Shown here: positions 54,082-63,358 of the stretch, one piece after another | How positions within the stretch are numbered: the first letter of the stretch is position 1 | How the letters are laid out: each line of letters starts with the position of its first letter | Source: JANJUO01 sp942492935 | GTDB taxonomy: Bacteria; Bacteroidota; Ignavibacteria; Kapaibacteriales; UBA2268 | Assembly: GCA_942492935.1 (NCBI GenBank) | Contig: OW818654.1 | Coordinates: 2,356,001-2,420,000, forward strand | Direction of reading: 5' to 3' | Length of the DNA stretch: 64,000 nt | The notes under the pieces: model-generated | Databases searched by the model: none | The model's input: the letters and a program-made list of their open reading frames with translations, nothing else | Told to the model about the DNA's origin: nothing | Program-made: the position numbers and the translations under genes

Positions 54082-54945
54082 TTATCCTTTTTTGATTGCT
54101 TCTTCAGTTTCTTTAAATGATGGTCTGCTATGTGGGTCAATGGCTCTTCTTCCATATTCAATAGCTACTGCCGGTGGCATAGATTTTGCAAATGCAAGTA
54201 ATGCACTTTTTATACATTCGAGATATTTTCCTTCCATATTTGTCATCGTTTCCATATTTCTTGCTAAAGGTCCAACAAAACCGTATGCGATTAACACACC
54301 CATAAATGTACCAACTAACGCACCACCTACTTTTGCTCCTACAGTTGCAGCACCTTCTGTAATAACAAGCATCGTTACAATAATACCTAATACTGCCGCT
54401 ACAATACCTAATCCGGGCAATGCATCACCCACTACAGATAACGCGGCTGAAGGTTTATGCTCTTCTTCGTGCAAATTATCAATATCGAGTTGCATTAGTT
54501 CTTCTAATTCGTGTGCAGGAACACCTCCAGAAAGAACTACTTTCAATGTATCGCATAGAAATTCTACAGCGTGATGATTTGCTAAAAATGAAGGGTATTT
54601 AGAAATAATAGCACTTGATTCTGGATTTTCAACGTGCTGTTCGAGTGCAATCAAACCTTCTCTTTTTGCAAATTGAAATAATTCATATAATAGTCTTAAT
54701 AATTCAACGTAATTTTCCTTTTTGATACTTGAACCCTTAAAGGTACCAAGGATACCTTTCACAATCTTCATATTAAGATCCATAGAATTTGAAATTAGCA
54801 TAGAACCTACCGTAGCTCCACCAATAATAATGTATTCTTGTGGATGTAAAAAGAATGCTAATGCCGCCATATTAAAATGAGCTGCAATTAAAAAACCGCC
54901 AAAAACGGTAACAAAAACTACTACTATACCAACAATTGTAAACAT
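54082..54945 (-). CDS. motA: Flagellar motor stator protein MotA
   Basis: 287 residues with four predicted transmembrane helices, the MotA length. Family motifs are the N-terminal GGFLIAAH helix, HPQEYIIIGGATVGSML, the cytoplasmic loop with REGLIALEQHVENPESS, and DALPGLGIVAAVLGIIVTM (third helix) followed by KVGGALVGTFMGVLIAYGFVGPLA (fourth helix). With MotB it forms the ion-driven stator that turns the flagellar rotor. It is the first gene of the motA-motB-regulator operon on the minus strand. Confidence 0.93.
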   Translation of the reverse strand: MFTIVGIVVVFVTVFGGFLIAAHFNMAALAFFLHPQEYIIIGGATVGSMLISNSMDLNMKIVKGILGTFKGSSIKKENYVELLRLLYELFQFAKREGLIALEQHVENPESSAIISKYPSFLANHHAVEFLCDTLKVVLSGGVPAHELEELMQLDIDNLHEEEHKPSAALSVVGDALPGLGIVAAVLGIIVTMLVITEGAATVGAKVGGALVGTFMGVLIAYGFVGPLARNMETMTNMEGKYLECIKSALLAFAKSMPPAVAIEYGRRAIDPHSRPSFKETEEAIKKG

Positions 54946-54984
54946 CTAACCATACCTCTGGTTTGGTAAATAATCATTATTTCA

Positions 54985-56616
54985 TTATTTATCTTGATAA
55001 TTCAGAATCTTTTCTTTCAAATAAAATTTTGTATTATCAAGTTCGATTGCATTTTTCCATGCTTCGACAGCTTCTTCTTTTCTGTTTAGCATAATTAATA
55101 TTTCTCCGAGGTGTTCATATACTTCGGCAGAATCTTCTGAATATTCGACAGCTTTTGTAATATACTTGAGTGCTTCTTCGTAATTTCCCATTTTGTACAA
55201 TATCCATCCATAAGTATCAAGATAAGATGAATTTGTGGAGTCAAATTTAATCGCTATTTTACTCATTGCTAATGCTTGAGGTAAATTTTTTCCTCTTTCT
55301 GATAAACTGTAAGCATAATTATTGTTTAATAATGGTTCATTTGGGTCTAAAGCCAAAGCTTTTATATATGCAGAATCAGAATTTTCTATGTCATTAATAA
55401 ATGAATACAATACTCCAAGGTTTATCCAACTATCTACTTTTGAAGAATCTAATTCAGTAGCTTTTAAATAATATTGAATTGCATGAATTGTATCTTTTTG
55501 TATTTGATATGCTAAAGCTATAAAATTATATCTCTCCCAACTTTCTGATGTATCTTGATGTAGATATGTTAAAGCAAGATTAGTATTATTTTGTGATAAT
55601 AAAAAAGCTACTATTGAAATAGTTGCTCTTGAAGGTTGAGTTGAAATCTTAAGAGCTCTTGTAAAGTAATTCTCGTAATCACTTTGATTTTCAAGAATAT
55701 ATGCGAATATTCCAGAATACATCAATAAATATTCATCAAAGGGATATTTATTATTAATTAAAAGATAAAATTTTTCAATCAAATCTTTGTTTTTTATTTC
55801 ATTATCTAAAATATAACCTGCTAAATATCTATAAAATTCTGTTTTGTCGTCCAACCCAGCATTTCTATCAAAATTTGTTAAAATATTGAATAAGCTATCA
55901 TATTCTTTGTTTGCAATTAAAATTTCACTTAAACGATAATTGTATTCACCGTTTCCAGGATAATTAATGACAAGTTTTTTCAAAATATTTTGATATTTTT
56001 CATGGTTTTCGGTTGTAATATATAATGATAATAGTTTTGGTAAAACAGTTTGAACATTCTTCTTTTCTAATAAAAATTCATAAACTTCGATAGCTTTTTG
56101 TGGATTTGAATATTCATAAAGTGATGCTAATGTATAATAATAATTATTATTCTGACTAATATTGACCAAATCTTCATAAATTTGAATTGCTTTATCAAAT
56201 GCTTCATTCAAAATATATATTTTAGCAAGCAATTCATAAGCAACAAAAAACTTACTATCTTCATTAATTATTTTCACTAATAATTTTTTTGATTTTTCAT
56301 ATTTCCCTATTTCAAAATATGATTTAGCAAGAGCAAAATAAATTGAATTGCTTGAATCAAGTTCTAATGCATCATAAAATTCTACAATGGCAGCGTAGTG
56401 ATTACCTGTTTGTTGGAGTGATGAACCCCTTACAACATAATCCCTTGCAACACTTTTTATTTCATTTGTATCAATAATTGCAAAATTTGATTCCTTCAAA
56501 TAATTCTTATTGTTTGCTTCGGTTTTGTATGCTTGATTGACCGAACAAGAATAGAAAAAAATCAATATTAACATCAATATTATTTTGAAAAATATATGTA
56601 CATTCAAATAATTCAT
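54985..56616 (-). CDS. TPR-repeat lipoprotein
   Basis: 543 residues with a signal peptide and lipobox FYSC (Cys24). The rest is a long chain of TPR motifs (about twelve), for example AKSYFEIGKYEKSKKLL, INLGVLYSFINDIENSDSAY and AYSLSERGKNLPQALAMSK. Lipid-anchored TPR solenoids of this size serve as outer-membrane assembly or scaffold proteins in Bacteroidota; no specific role can be assigned. The gene is 39 bases upstream of motA in the same direction and might be cotranscribed with it. Confidence 0.72.
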   Translation of the reverse strand: MNYLNVHIFFKIILMLILIFFYSCSVNQAYKTEANNKNYLKESNFAIIDTNEIKSVARDYVVRGSSLQQTGNHYAAIVEFYDALELDSSNSIYFALAKSYFEIGKYEKSKKLLVKIINEDSKFFVAYELLAKIYILNEAFDKAIQIYEDLVNISQNNNYYYTLASLYEYSNPQKAIEVYEFLLEKKNVQTVLPKLLSLYITTENHEKYQNILKKLVINYPGNGEYNYRLSEILIANKEYDSLFNILTNFDRNAGLDDKTEFYRYLAGYILDNEIKNKDLIEKFYLLINNKYPFDEYLLMYSGIFAYILENQSDYENYFTRALKISTQPSRATISIVAFLLSQNNTNLALTYLHQDTSESWERYNFIALAYQIQKDTIHAIQYYLKATELDSSKVDSWINLGVLYSFINDIENSDSAYIKALALDPNEPLLNNNYAYSLSERGKNLPQALAMSKIAIKFDSTNSSYLDTYGWILYKMGNYEEALKYITKAVEYSEDSAEVYEHLGEILIMLNRKEEAVEAWKNAIELDNTKFYLKEKILNYQDK

Positions 56617-56789
56617 ATTTTATTATAAATATTTCAAAAAAGTAAATTCCAATTAGTTAATTTAACAAAAATTATTCTAATTGAATAATAAAAAGAATCA
56701 AAAATTAAACCAAATTGAAAAAAACTATAATTTGTTTGGAATTAAGAATATTATTAAGGGGTAAAATAACTCAGTTTTATATAAAAATT

Positions 56790-57142
56790 GTAACAACTCA
56801 GTCGCCTAACTATAAATTTGTATTTTCGTTAATTTGAAAAAAATTCCTTGAAATTCCCATCGGGAATTAATGTTTGTAAGAAGAAACCCCACCTAACCTC
56901 CCCAAGGGGAGGAATAATATGTAAAGTCCTCCCCTTGGGGAGGATTTAGGTGGGGTTTACAATTATTCAATCCCGATGGGATTGCAGGACTTATGGGTAT
57001 TTTCTTTATTACAAACATGTAATCCCGAACGGGATTTTCAAAGAATTTCATTTTATAATTATTTTCAAGTTGTTCCAAATATTCATTTTTTTCATTCAAA
57101 TAACAAAGCAAATTAAAAATTTCTATGCGACTGAGTATTTAC
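56790..57142. repeat. Interspersed repeat with inverted ends, copy B (353 bp)
   Basis: The ends GTAACAACTCAGTCGC (56790-56805) and GCGACTGAGTATTTAC (57127-57142) are inverted repeats with two mismatches in 16. The interior is homologous to 10736-11082 (blocks TTCCTTGAAATTCCCATCGG, TTGCAGGACTTA, CGGGATTTT, TTCATTCAAATAAC). Inserted within it is a full copy of the 75-bp palindromic element (56884-56958), of which copy A has only half. Several ATCCCGA/CGGGAT inverted motifs add further hairpins. There is no real gene; the minus-strand ORF here is repeat translation. The flanks 56617-56789 and 57143-57347 are AT-rich and empty. Confidence 0.72.
56884..56958 (-). repeat. 75-bp palindromic interspersed element, second copy
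   Basis: The sequence AAACCCCACCTAACCTCCCC...GGATTTAGGTGGGGTTT is the reverse complement of 14405-14479 with only a few differences, and has the same length. It contains two hairpins (CCTCCCCAAGGGGAGG and CCTCCCCTTGGGGAGG) and complementary ends. It is nested inside the 353-bp repeat. Confidence 0.75.
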
Positions 57143-57347
57143 TAAAAATTTAATTCTTAATTTAGAAAAAAAATTCTCACTAACATTTAGATTGTCTAAA
57201 AGTGGAAGTATATGATTAGAATTTGAAATTTTAGATGACCTAACTTTCGTAGTGTAGGACTACTATCATTTATAAATTACATTTCAAGTTTGTAATGACA
57301 GCTACTATTATTATATCATTCTTGTTGTTTTTCGGAATCAATTATAT

Positions 57348-57373
57348 AAAATCCTCCACTTTGGGAGGATTTT
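57348..57373 (-). terminator. Terminator downstream of the ccmD-like gene
   Basis: AAAATCCTCC (57348-57357) and GGAGGATTTT (57364-57373) form a perfect 10-bp hairpin with a 6-base loop, 20 bases beyond the stop of the small CcmD-like gene. On the minus strand the stem ends in a short U-tract. Confidence 0.65.
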
Positions 57374-57393
57374 AGAGTTTTTATAATTCTGAT

Positions 57394-57549
57394 TTAAGAA
57401 TTGTGCCTTTCTAATTTATCTGAAAACTCCTTTTCGAGTGTAGATAGTTTTCTATCAATCCAAAATAAATATATAGAAATTCCGAGCCAAAGAATTAATG
57501 CAATTCCAAAAACTACGAATATTGCATTGTTATGAAGAAATTGTTCCAT
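57394..57549 (-). CDS. CcmD-like small membrane protein
   Basis: 51 residues: MEQFLHNNAIFVVFGIALIL followed by the rest of one transmembrane helix (about 9-31), then the basic/charged tail DRKLSTLEKEFSDKLERHNS. One helix, tail of Lys, Arg and Glu, and position directly behind a CcsA/CcmC-type gene are the marks of CcmD. That protein stabilises the haem-handling CcmC complex in cytochrome c maturation. It begins 33 bases after the upstream gene's stop. The similarity is of plan and context; such small proteins cannot be assigned by sequence alone. Confidence 0.65.
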   Translation of the reverse strand: MEQFLHNNAIFVVFGIALILWLGISIYLFWIDRKLSTLEKEFSDKLERHNS

Positions 57550-57582
57550 AAAATATATCTCAATTAATTATTAATTATCAAA

Positions 57583-58638
57583 TTATTCATTTTCAATATT
57601 ATATTTTAACCTATAATATCTCATTACAATGTTATAAATCCAAAAGAAAAGTAAAATAAATGCAAATAATGCTAATCCAAAACCATAAATCAAAGTAGTA
57701 TCGAGTGAACCGGTTTGTTGAGAAACAACAGGACCTGCATTAACATCATCTGCAGAGCCTGGATGAAGACCTTTTGCCATTCTCGGAAGTATAAACACTA
57801 AAAAAGGAACTGTGATAAATGCTATGATAGAATAAACTGAACTTAATCTTGCTCGTTTTTCATCATTATCTATAGCTGAACGTAGAGCAAAATAAGCAAA
57901 ATAAATCATTATCATTACAAATATTGATGATTGACGTGGATCCCAATTCCAATAAGCTCCCCAATTGTATTTAGCCCAAAACATACCTGTTACAGTTGCA
58001 AGAATCGCAAAAACTGTACCTAATGAAGCCGCTGAAGCAGCGTATAAATCGTCATTTGGATTTTTGGTTTTGAGATATTTTACTGCAAAAATCATTGAAA
58101 ACAGATATGCAACAACTGCAACCCAAGCTTGTGGAACGTGAAGATTCAATATTTTAATTCTTTCGTCCAAACTCGGAACAAATGGATATGTTAAAATTGG
58201 ATTTACATAGTCCGTTTCGACATATTCTGCGACATTTAATTCTTTATTCCATTTGAGTTTAAGAATTAATTTATCATTAGATTTCAATTCTTGAGGTAAA
58301 TTTTTACCTTTTATAATCAAAGTGGAATCAATCAAGACTTTTCCTTTGCCATCTACTTTTCCAATCCAATAATTCTGCTGTTCGTCAAATACAAAGGAAT
58401 TGGGAATAGTAAATACTTCAATGTCTATCTCATTATATGTTCCATTTTGTACAAATCTTAAATCAGTCCAAGTTCCGGCAATTCTTGGATAAATTGATAG
58501 GAAAAGAGATAATGAAACCAAAATCACAACTGCAATTTTCCACCAAAATGGCTTTGGTTTATCGAAATTTGGAAACATTCCCAAAATTACTCCTAAACCT
58601 AAAGCACCAAACATTATTAAAAATTTCATATAATTCAA
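57583..58638 (-). CDS. ccsA: Cytochrome c biogenesis protein CcsA/CcmC-like, with extra N-terminal domain
   Basis: 351 residues. Residues about 175-345 are the haem-handling core: NLHVPQAWVAVVAYLFS, the tryptophan-rich WGAYWNWDPRQSS motif and RMAKGLHPGS. These hold the haem-ligand histidines and the WWD signature. In front stand two helices (about 5-25 and 33-50) and a beta-rich extracytoplasmic region of about 115 residues (about 55-170) that ordinary CcmC lacks. The protein delivers haem for c-type cytochrome assembly, which the four multihaem cytochromes of this window need. The gene symbol is given for the family; ccmC is as defensible. Confidence 0.82.
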   Translation of the reverse strand: MNYMKFLIMFGALGLGVILGMFPNFDKPKPFWWKIAVVILVSLSLFLSIYPRIAGTWTDLRFVQNGTYNEIDIEVFTIPNSFVFDEQQNYWIGKVDGKGKVLIDSTLIIKGKNLPQELKSNDKLILKLKWNKELNVAEYVETDYVNPILTYPFVPSLDERIKILNLHVPQAWVAVVAYLFSMIFAVKYLKTKNPNDDLYAASAASLGTVFAILATVTGMFWAKYNWGAYWNWDPRQSSIFVMIMIYFAYFALRSAIDNDEKRARLSSVYSIIAFITVPFLVFILPRMAKGLHPGSADDVNAGPVVSQQTGSLDTTLIYGFGLALFAFILLFFWIYNIVMRYYRLKYNIENE

Positions 58639-58694
58639 AAATAATTCAAAAAAATCATTTATTAGACATACCTAAATTACGAAAAATTTTTGAA

Positions 58695-59132
58695 TTAATG
58701 TAATTCTTTTGTTAATTGAAGTATATTATATGGATTTTTTTCATTTGAAGGTAGATAAGATATGTTATCCATAACGAGTTTCATAATATGAATACCAAGT
58801 CCGCCTTTTCTAAATGAATTAAAATATTCATTCATATCAGGAGATGAAATATCAAGTGGATTAAAGGATTCTCCATTATCAAAAATTTTAACAGTAAATT
58901 TATTTATTTCTGTTTCTACTTCAACACAAAATGTTTTAGATTTGTCAAGTTTGTAGCTATGTTTAATCAAGTTTGAACAAGCTTCATCAACGGCAAGAGC
59001 AATTTTTTGACTTTCACCAGAATTAAATCCAAATTTTTCAGCTTTATTAGCAACAAAAACCCGAACCCGTTCTAATTCGGAAGTATCGCTTACAGCTTTC
59101 AAAACATTGGTATTATTTTTTTTGCCTGCCAT
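58695..59132 (-). CDS. RsbW-like anti-sigma factor / serine kinase (HATPase)
   Basis: 145 residues, a single GHKL-type ATPase domain. The N-box is VDEACSNLIKHSY (about 46-58) and the glycine-rich part is FRKGGLGIHIMKLVMD. The size and motif set match RsbW/SpoIIAB-type switch kinases, which phosphorylate a STAS partner on serine and otherwise hold a sigma factor or other target. It lies 4 bases after the STAS gene. No sigma factor gene is adjacent, so the final target is unknown. Confidence 0.82.
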   Translation of the reverse strand: MAGKKNNTNVLKAVSDTSELERVRVFVANKAEKFGFNSGESQKIALAVDEACSNLIKHSYKLDKSKTFCVEVETEINKFTVKIFDNGESFNPLDISSPDMNEYFNSFRKGGLGIHIMKLVMDNISYLPSNEKNPYNILQLTKELH

Positions 59133-59136
59133 ATAA

Positions 59137-59505
59137 TCAGTTAATTTTTAAATTATTAAAATTAGTTAAAAGTGTATTTTCGTCTTTATGAATATCAAAT
59201 AGCATAGGAAAACCTAACAAATCAAAAACTGAATATACTTTTTCATTCATATTTGCCAATTTGATATCACCACCACTTTTTCTCACATCTTCAATAAATA
59301 CCATAAATACGCCCAAGCCAGCACTTGAAATATAGTCAAGTTCACCAAAATTCACAAGAATTTTATTATCACCCTTATTCAAAGTTTCCTGAATGGCATT
59401 TTCAAGTTTTGGAGCAGTATGTGCATCTAAATATCCTTGTATATAAATACATTCTACATCTTCAACTCTTTTTTTTGTAATGCCAAATTTTGTTGTATCT
59501 TTCAT
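59137..59505 (-). CDS. STAS-domain anti-sigma factor antagonist (RsbV-like)
   Basis: 122 residues forming one STAS domain. The motif LDYISSAGLGVFMVF (about 55-69) contains the serine that the RsbW-like kinase phosphorylates and the SpoIIE-type phosphatase dephosphorylates. It is a cytoplasmic switch protein. It is encoded between the phosphatase (100 bases upstream) and the kinase (4 bases downstream), the usual order of a partner-switching module. Confidence 0.88.
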   Translation of the reverse strand: MKDTTKFGITKKRVEDVECIYIQGYLDAHTAPKLENAIQETLNKGDNKILVNFGELDYISSAGLGVFMVFIEDVRKSGGDIKLANMNEKVYSVFDLLGFPMLFDIHKDENTLLTNFNNLKIN

Positions 59506-59605
59506 TCAAATCCTCAAAAAACTTTCTTTAAATAAATCATTTAAATTACAATTATAATTCTTGCAAAAATACGAAAATTTATCAAAAATCATTCCATAAA
59601 ACTAA

Positions 59606-61732
59606 TTAATTTTCTTTTTTAAAAATCAAAGCAAAAATAGTCATATCATCGCTATGAGAAATATTATTTCCGTAATTATGTATTTCATTCATAACATTGT
59701 TTGTAATTGTAGCTGCTAATGGTTCATTAATGGTAGTTAGCGATTTCATCAAAGGAGCATATCCAAATTCTTCCTTATTATCTGATTTTAGTTCATTGAC
59801 CCCATCAGTAAACATAAGTATAGAATCACCAGAGTTTAAATTTAACTCAATTTCTTCAAGTGATTCATTAAATATACTATCATTTGCAAGTCCTAATCCA
59901 ATTCCTTTAGGAATGTAAGTGGAAATAAATTGCCCACTTTTAATAAAAAATGGCATGTGTCCAGCTCTTGAAAAAGAAATATTTCCTTCAAAACCATTAA
60001 TTGATAATGCACTCATTGTGATATACATTTGTTTTTCAATATTTCCATAAAGAATTTTGTTAATTTTTTTAAGTAAATCAGAAGGTGATTCAGCTTCATT
60101 TGAAACTGACATAACTATTCCTTTTAATTGAGCCATGTAAAATGCCGCACTAAAACCTTTGCCTGATACATCGCCAATTAATATACAGTAATTTCCATTT
60201 TTTAATTTAACAACATCATAATAATCACCACCAACTTCAGTTGCTGGAATTGAAAAGGCAGCAATAGAATAATTTGTTATATCTGGTAATTTCTGTGGCA
60301 GAAGTTTATTTTGAATCTTTTGGGCAACAAGTAATTCATTTTTATATCTTTCTTTTTCGATGGAATCTTTTACCAATTTAGCATTTTCTATTGCTATTCT
60401 TACGTTATCACCAAAAGCATTTAATACATTCAAATCATCTCTTTCAAATGCAAATTCTTCGCTGTCGCCAACTAATAATGTTCCTATTCTATCAGAAGCA
60501 GAAAATAGAGGTATTATTATCAAACTTTTCACATTTGGCAAAAATTGTGACAGATTTGAAAGGAATTGATTTTCTTCTACTGAATCTATTAATTCTGACT
60601 GTTGATAGTTTATTAAAATTGACGATAGTTCAATTAATGAATGAGCAGATGTTAAAGCAGAACGATTAATGTTTACAGAGCTTACTATTTTAGTAGAATT
60701 ATTTTCATAGGTTTCTGTCCAAGCAGAATTTGCATTGCAAGATTGTAAAGCTAATTTAGTAACAACATCTAACAAATAATCACTGTTATTATCAACAGAA
60801 TCAGCAACTAATTTATTTAAATAAGTTAATGAACTAATTTCACTTGTTCGTCTTTCAACAATTTTAGTTGTTGGAAGTGTTGCCACTGTAGTAAAAAATA
60901 ATCTCAACAACATTGAACTAAACAATGTATAAGTCAAAATTATTACAGTTTCGCTTAAAGGCAGGTATTTATGCAATAAAATGTGGAGTTCTGAAGTATT
61001 GTTATCTGTATTATGAATTACAATAATAGAGAAAATAAATGCAAAAAAAGTAAGCCATATTTGTTTGATTTTTAAATTTCTTGGTAATATTGCAACCCAA
61101 TTATTTTTTGAAACAAGCATCCAGCCGAGAATAATGATTGATGAATATCCAATGAAATCAATAAATTTCAGAAAATCTAATTCTAATCCAATAATATTAA
61201 CAATTAAAAACTTTATTAAAAAATAAAAGTAAATATATGCTATTATAAATAGATAGAACTTTGTTTTCTTATGTTTTCTAATATTAAACCATTTATATAA
61301 AAATTGAAGCAAAAACATTGCAGTTAATAATACAAATAACGAGAAACATAACTGCAATGCCAAGGTAAAAATATTATCAGGTAAATAATTTACTTGTGTA
61401 ACAAGAGTTACGAATATACTTCCGAAAAATATTGAAGCAGACAAAATGAAAAATTTATTTACATCTTTCAGAAATTCAACAGATAAATCATAATTATTTA
61501 TTATTATAGATTTGTTATCTTTTGTAAAAAAATACAAGAGAAAAGCTGTTACTATTGCTATTGTTGAAGTTAAATTCCACAACGTCAAATTTACAGTACT
61601 TATCTTATCCAAAATCAACAGAATTATATCACCAACAATTCTAATTGTGGTGAAAATTATCCCTGCTGCCAAGTATCCAGTTTTATTATTTTGAGCCAAA
61701 ATAATTCCCAAATCAAAATTCTTTCTAAACAT
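59606..61732 (-). CDS. Membrane PP2C phosphatase with GAF and SpoIIE domains (RsbU-like)
   Basis: 708 residues. The N-terminal part (about 12-290) has seven or eight transmembrane helices. A GAF-like domain follows (about 300-460; LIIIPLFSASDRIGTLLVG), then a short coiled linker (AQKIQNKLLPQKLPD, about 468-482). The SpoIIE-type phosphatase domain covers about 490-705 with GGDYYDVV, IGDVSGKGFSAAFYMA, FSRAGHMPF, DSILMFTDGVNE and HSDDMTIFAL, which supply the metal-binding aspartates. It should dephosphorylate the adjacent STAS protein in response to a membrane or cytoplasmic signal. It is the first gene of the three-gene module on the minus strand. Confidence 0.88.
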   Translation of the reverse strand: MFRKNFDLGIILAQNNKTGYLAAGIIFTTIRIVGDIILLILDKISTVNLTLWNLTSTIAIVTAFLLYFFTKDNKSIIINNYDLSVEFLKDVNKFFILSASIFFGSIFVTLVTQVNYLPDNIFTLALQLCFSLFVLLTAMFLLQFLYKWFNIRKHKKTKFYLFIIAYIYFYFLIKFLIVNIIGLELDFLKFIDFIGYSSIIILGWMLVSKNNWVAILPRNLKIKQIWLTFFAFIFSIIVIHNTDNNTSELHILLHKYLPLSETVIILTYTLFSSMLLRLFFTTVATLPTTKIVERRTSEISSLTYLNKLVADSVDNNSDYLLDVVTKLALQSCNANSAWTETYENNSTKIVSSVNINRSALTSAHSLIELSSILINYQQSELIDSVEENQFLSNLSQFLPNVKSLIIIPLFSASDRIGTLLVGDSEEFAFERDDLNVLNAFGDNVRIAIENAKLVKDSIEKERYKNELLVAQKIQNKLLPQKLPDITNYSIAAFSIPATEVGGDYYDVVKLKNGNYCILIGDVSGKGFSAAFYMAQLKGIVMSVSNEAESPSDLLKKINKILYGNIEKQMYITMSALSINGFEGNISFSRAGHMPFFIKSGQFISTYIPKGIGLGLANDSIFNESLEEIELNLNSGDSILMFTDGVNELKSDNKEEFGYAPLMKSLTTINEPLAATITNNVMNEIHNYGNNISHSDDMTIFALIFKKEN

Positions 61733-61847
61733 ATTTATTTACGAAATTAATTTCAAAAAGTTTATTTGTTTTTTGCAAATCAAAAATTGTAAATTTAGAA
61801 AAATATATTTAAGTTAGTATAATTTTTATTTGAATTGAGCAAAAAAT

Positions 61848-63344
61848 ATGAAATATTTATTGAATATTGATACTGTAAGACAAGCTGATAATGATGCAAT
61901 TAGCAAATTTGGGATTAGTGGTTTAGTTTTAATGGAAAATGCAGCAAGAAGCGTTGCCGAATTTATCAAAAAAAAATTTATAGATAAATCAAAAATCAAA
62001 ATTTTCTGTGGTGCAGGAAATAATGGTGGAGATGGTTTTGCAATTGCAAGGCATTTGATTTCAGATTTTGATGTTGAAATATTTCAAATCGGTTCAGTTT
62101 CCAAAATGAGTCCAGAAACAAGGGCTAACTACGAAATTACTCAGAAAATGAAAATTACAACTAATATAATTGAAAAAAAAGAATCAATTAATTCTTTGAA
62201 TTTTGACGCTGATATTATAATTGATTCATTGGTTGGAGTAGGTGGAACGGAAAATTTGAAGGGAATTGTATGTGATATCTTAGATAAAATAAATATTACT
62301 AATGCTGTTAACATTGCTGTTGATGTACCCACGGGCTTAAATGCTGATACAGGTGAAATATCTAAGCATTGTTTCAAAGCAGATTACACTATTACAATGT
62401 TTGCTGGAAAAATTGGGATGTATCTTAATGATGGAAGAAATGTTTGTGGAAAGATTATTGTAGCTGATTTAGGCGCCCCCAATTCTATTATAAAACATTT
62501 ATCATCAGATTACATTTTACAAAAGGAAGATGTTAAGAGATTAATTGGAAAAAGACAGAAGAATACTTCTAAATTTGACTATGGACGAGTAATAGTCATA
62601 GCAGGCTCTGAAAATTTTCCCGGTGCCGCTGCATTGACAACTAACGCTACGGTTAAATCTGGTGCAGGATTAGTGGAATTAATTTCTCCAATTATGCATC
62701 ATCATTTAATTCCTGAAGTTATTTTTCATAAAGCAAAAGCAAATAATAATGGTTTTATGACTTTGGAAAATATTGATTTAGTTATTGAAAGATTGGATAA
62801 AGCAAATACATTAATTGTTGGACCTGGAATTGGCAATAATCAAGATACATTAGATTTCATTGAAAATGTATTAAACAATACTCCCCCTTGGGTAAAAATA
62901 GTTATTGATGCTGATGCTTTAAGAGTTGTTAATAAGTTGAAATTTGTATCAGAAAGAACAATTTTAACGCCACATATTATTGAATTTTCAAGAATGTTTA
63001 ATATTCCAATAAGTGAAGTTCAAAGAAATTCATATTTTATTGCCAAAGAAAAAGCTAAAGAGTTGGGCTGTGTGATTCTTTTAAAAAATGTACCATCAAT
63101 TATTACTGATGGTTTAGAGACATATTTAAATATTGGTGGCAATCCAGGAATGGCAACCGGTGGCAGTGGTGATGTTTTAAGTGGAATTATTGGGTCAATG
63201 ACTGCACAAGGATTAGATGCACTTGAAGCTGCTGCAATCGGTTCATTTGTTCATTCAAAAGCAGGTGATTTGTATGCAAGAAAGTATTCCGAACAAGCTC
63301 TTTCAGCAGGTAATTTAATTGAGTTTCTTAAATTTGTATTTTAA
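61848..63344 (+). CDS. nnr: Bifunctional NAD(P)H-hydrate epimerase / ADP-dependent hydrate dehydratase
   Basis: 498 residues, the length of the fused enzyme. The N-terminal epimerase (YjeF_N, about 1-210) has CGAGNNGGDGFAIAR and DVPTGLNADTG. The C-terminal dehydratase (about 225-495) has GRVIVIAGSENFPGAA, VGPGIGNNQ and the ribokinase-like end motif GNPGMATGGSGDVLSGIIG. It repairs hydrated NADH and NADPH in the cytoplasm. It is divergent from the SpoIIE-type gene, with 115 AT-rich bases between, and is followed 14 bases later by dtd. Confidence 0.95.
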   Translation: MKYLLNIDTVRQADNDAISKFGISGLVLMENAARSVAEFIKKKFIDKSKIKIFCGAGNNGGDGFAIARHLISDFDVEIFQIGSVSKMSPETRANYEITQKMKITTNIIEKKESINSLNFDADIIIDSLVGVGGTENLKGIVCDILDKINITNAVNIAVDVPTGLNADTGEISKHCFKADYTITMFAGKIGMYLNDGRNVCGKIIVADLGAPNSIIKHLSSDYILQKEDVKRLIGKRQKNTSKFDYGRVIVIAGSENFPGAAALTTNATVKSGAGLVELISPIMHHHLIPEVIFHKAKANNNGFMTLENIDLVIERLDKANTLIVGPGIGNNQDTLDFIENVLNNTPPWVKIVIDADALRVVNKLKFVSERTILTPHIIEFSRMFNIPISEVQRNSYFIAKEKAKELGCVILLKNVPSIITDGLETYLNIGGNPGMATGGSGDVLSGIIGSMTAQGLDALEAAAIGSFVHSKAGDLYARKYSEQALSAGNLIEFLKFVF

Positions 63345-63358
63345 TTGATGGAATTGAA

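Noticed and set aside
54092..54574. Plus-strand ORF of 160 codons
   Set aside because: It is antisense to motA, low in complexity and explained by the codon pattern of that gene.
56893..57111. Minus-strand ORF of 72 codons in the 353-bp repeat
   Set aside because: It runs through the palindromic 75-bp element; the Pro-rich peptide is repeat translation.
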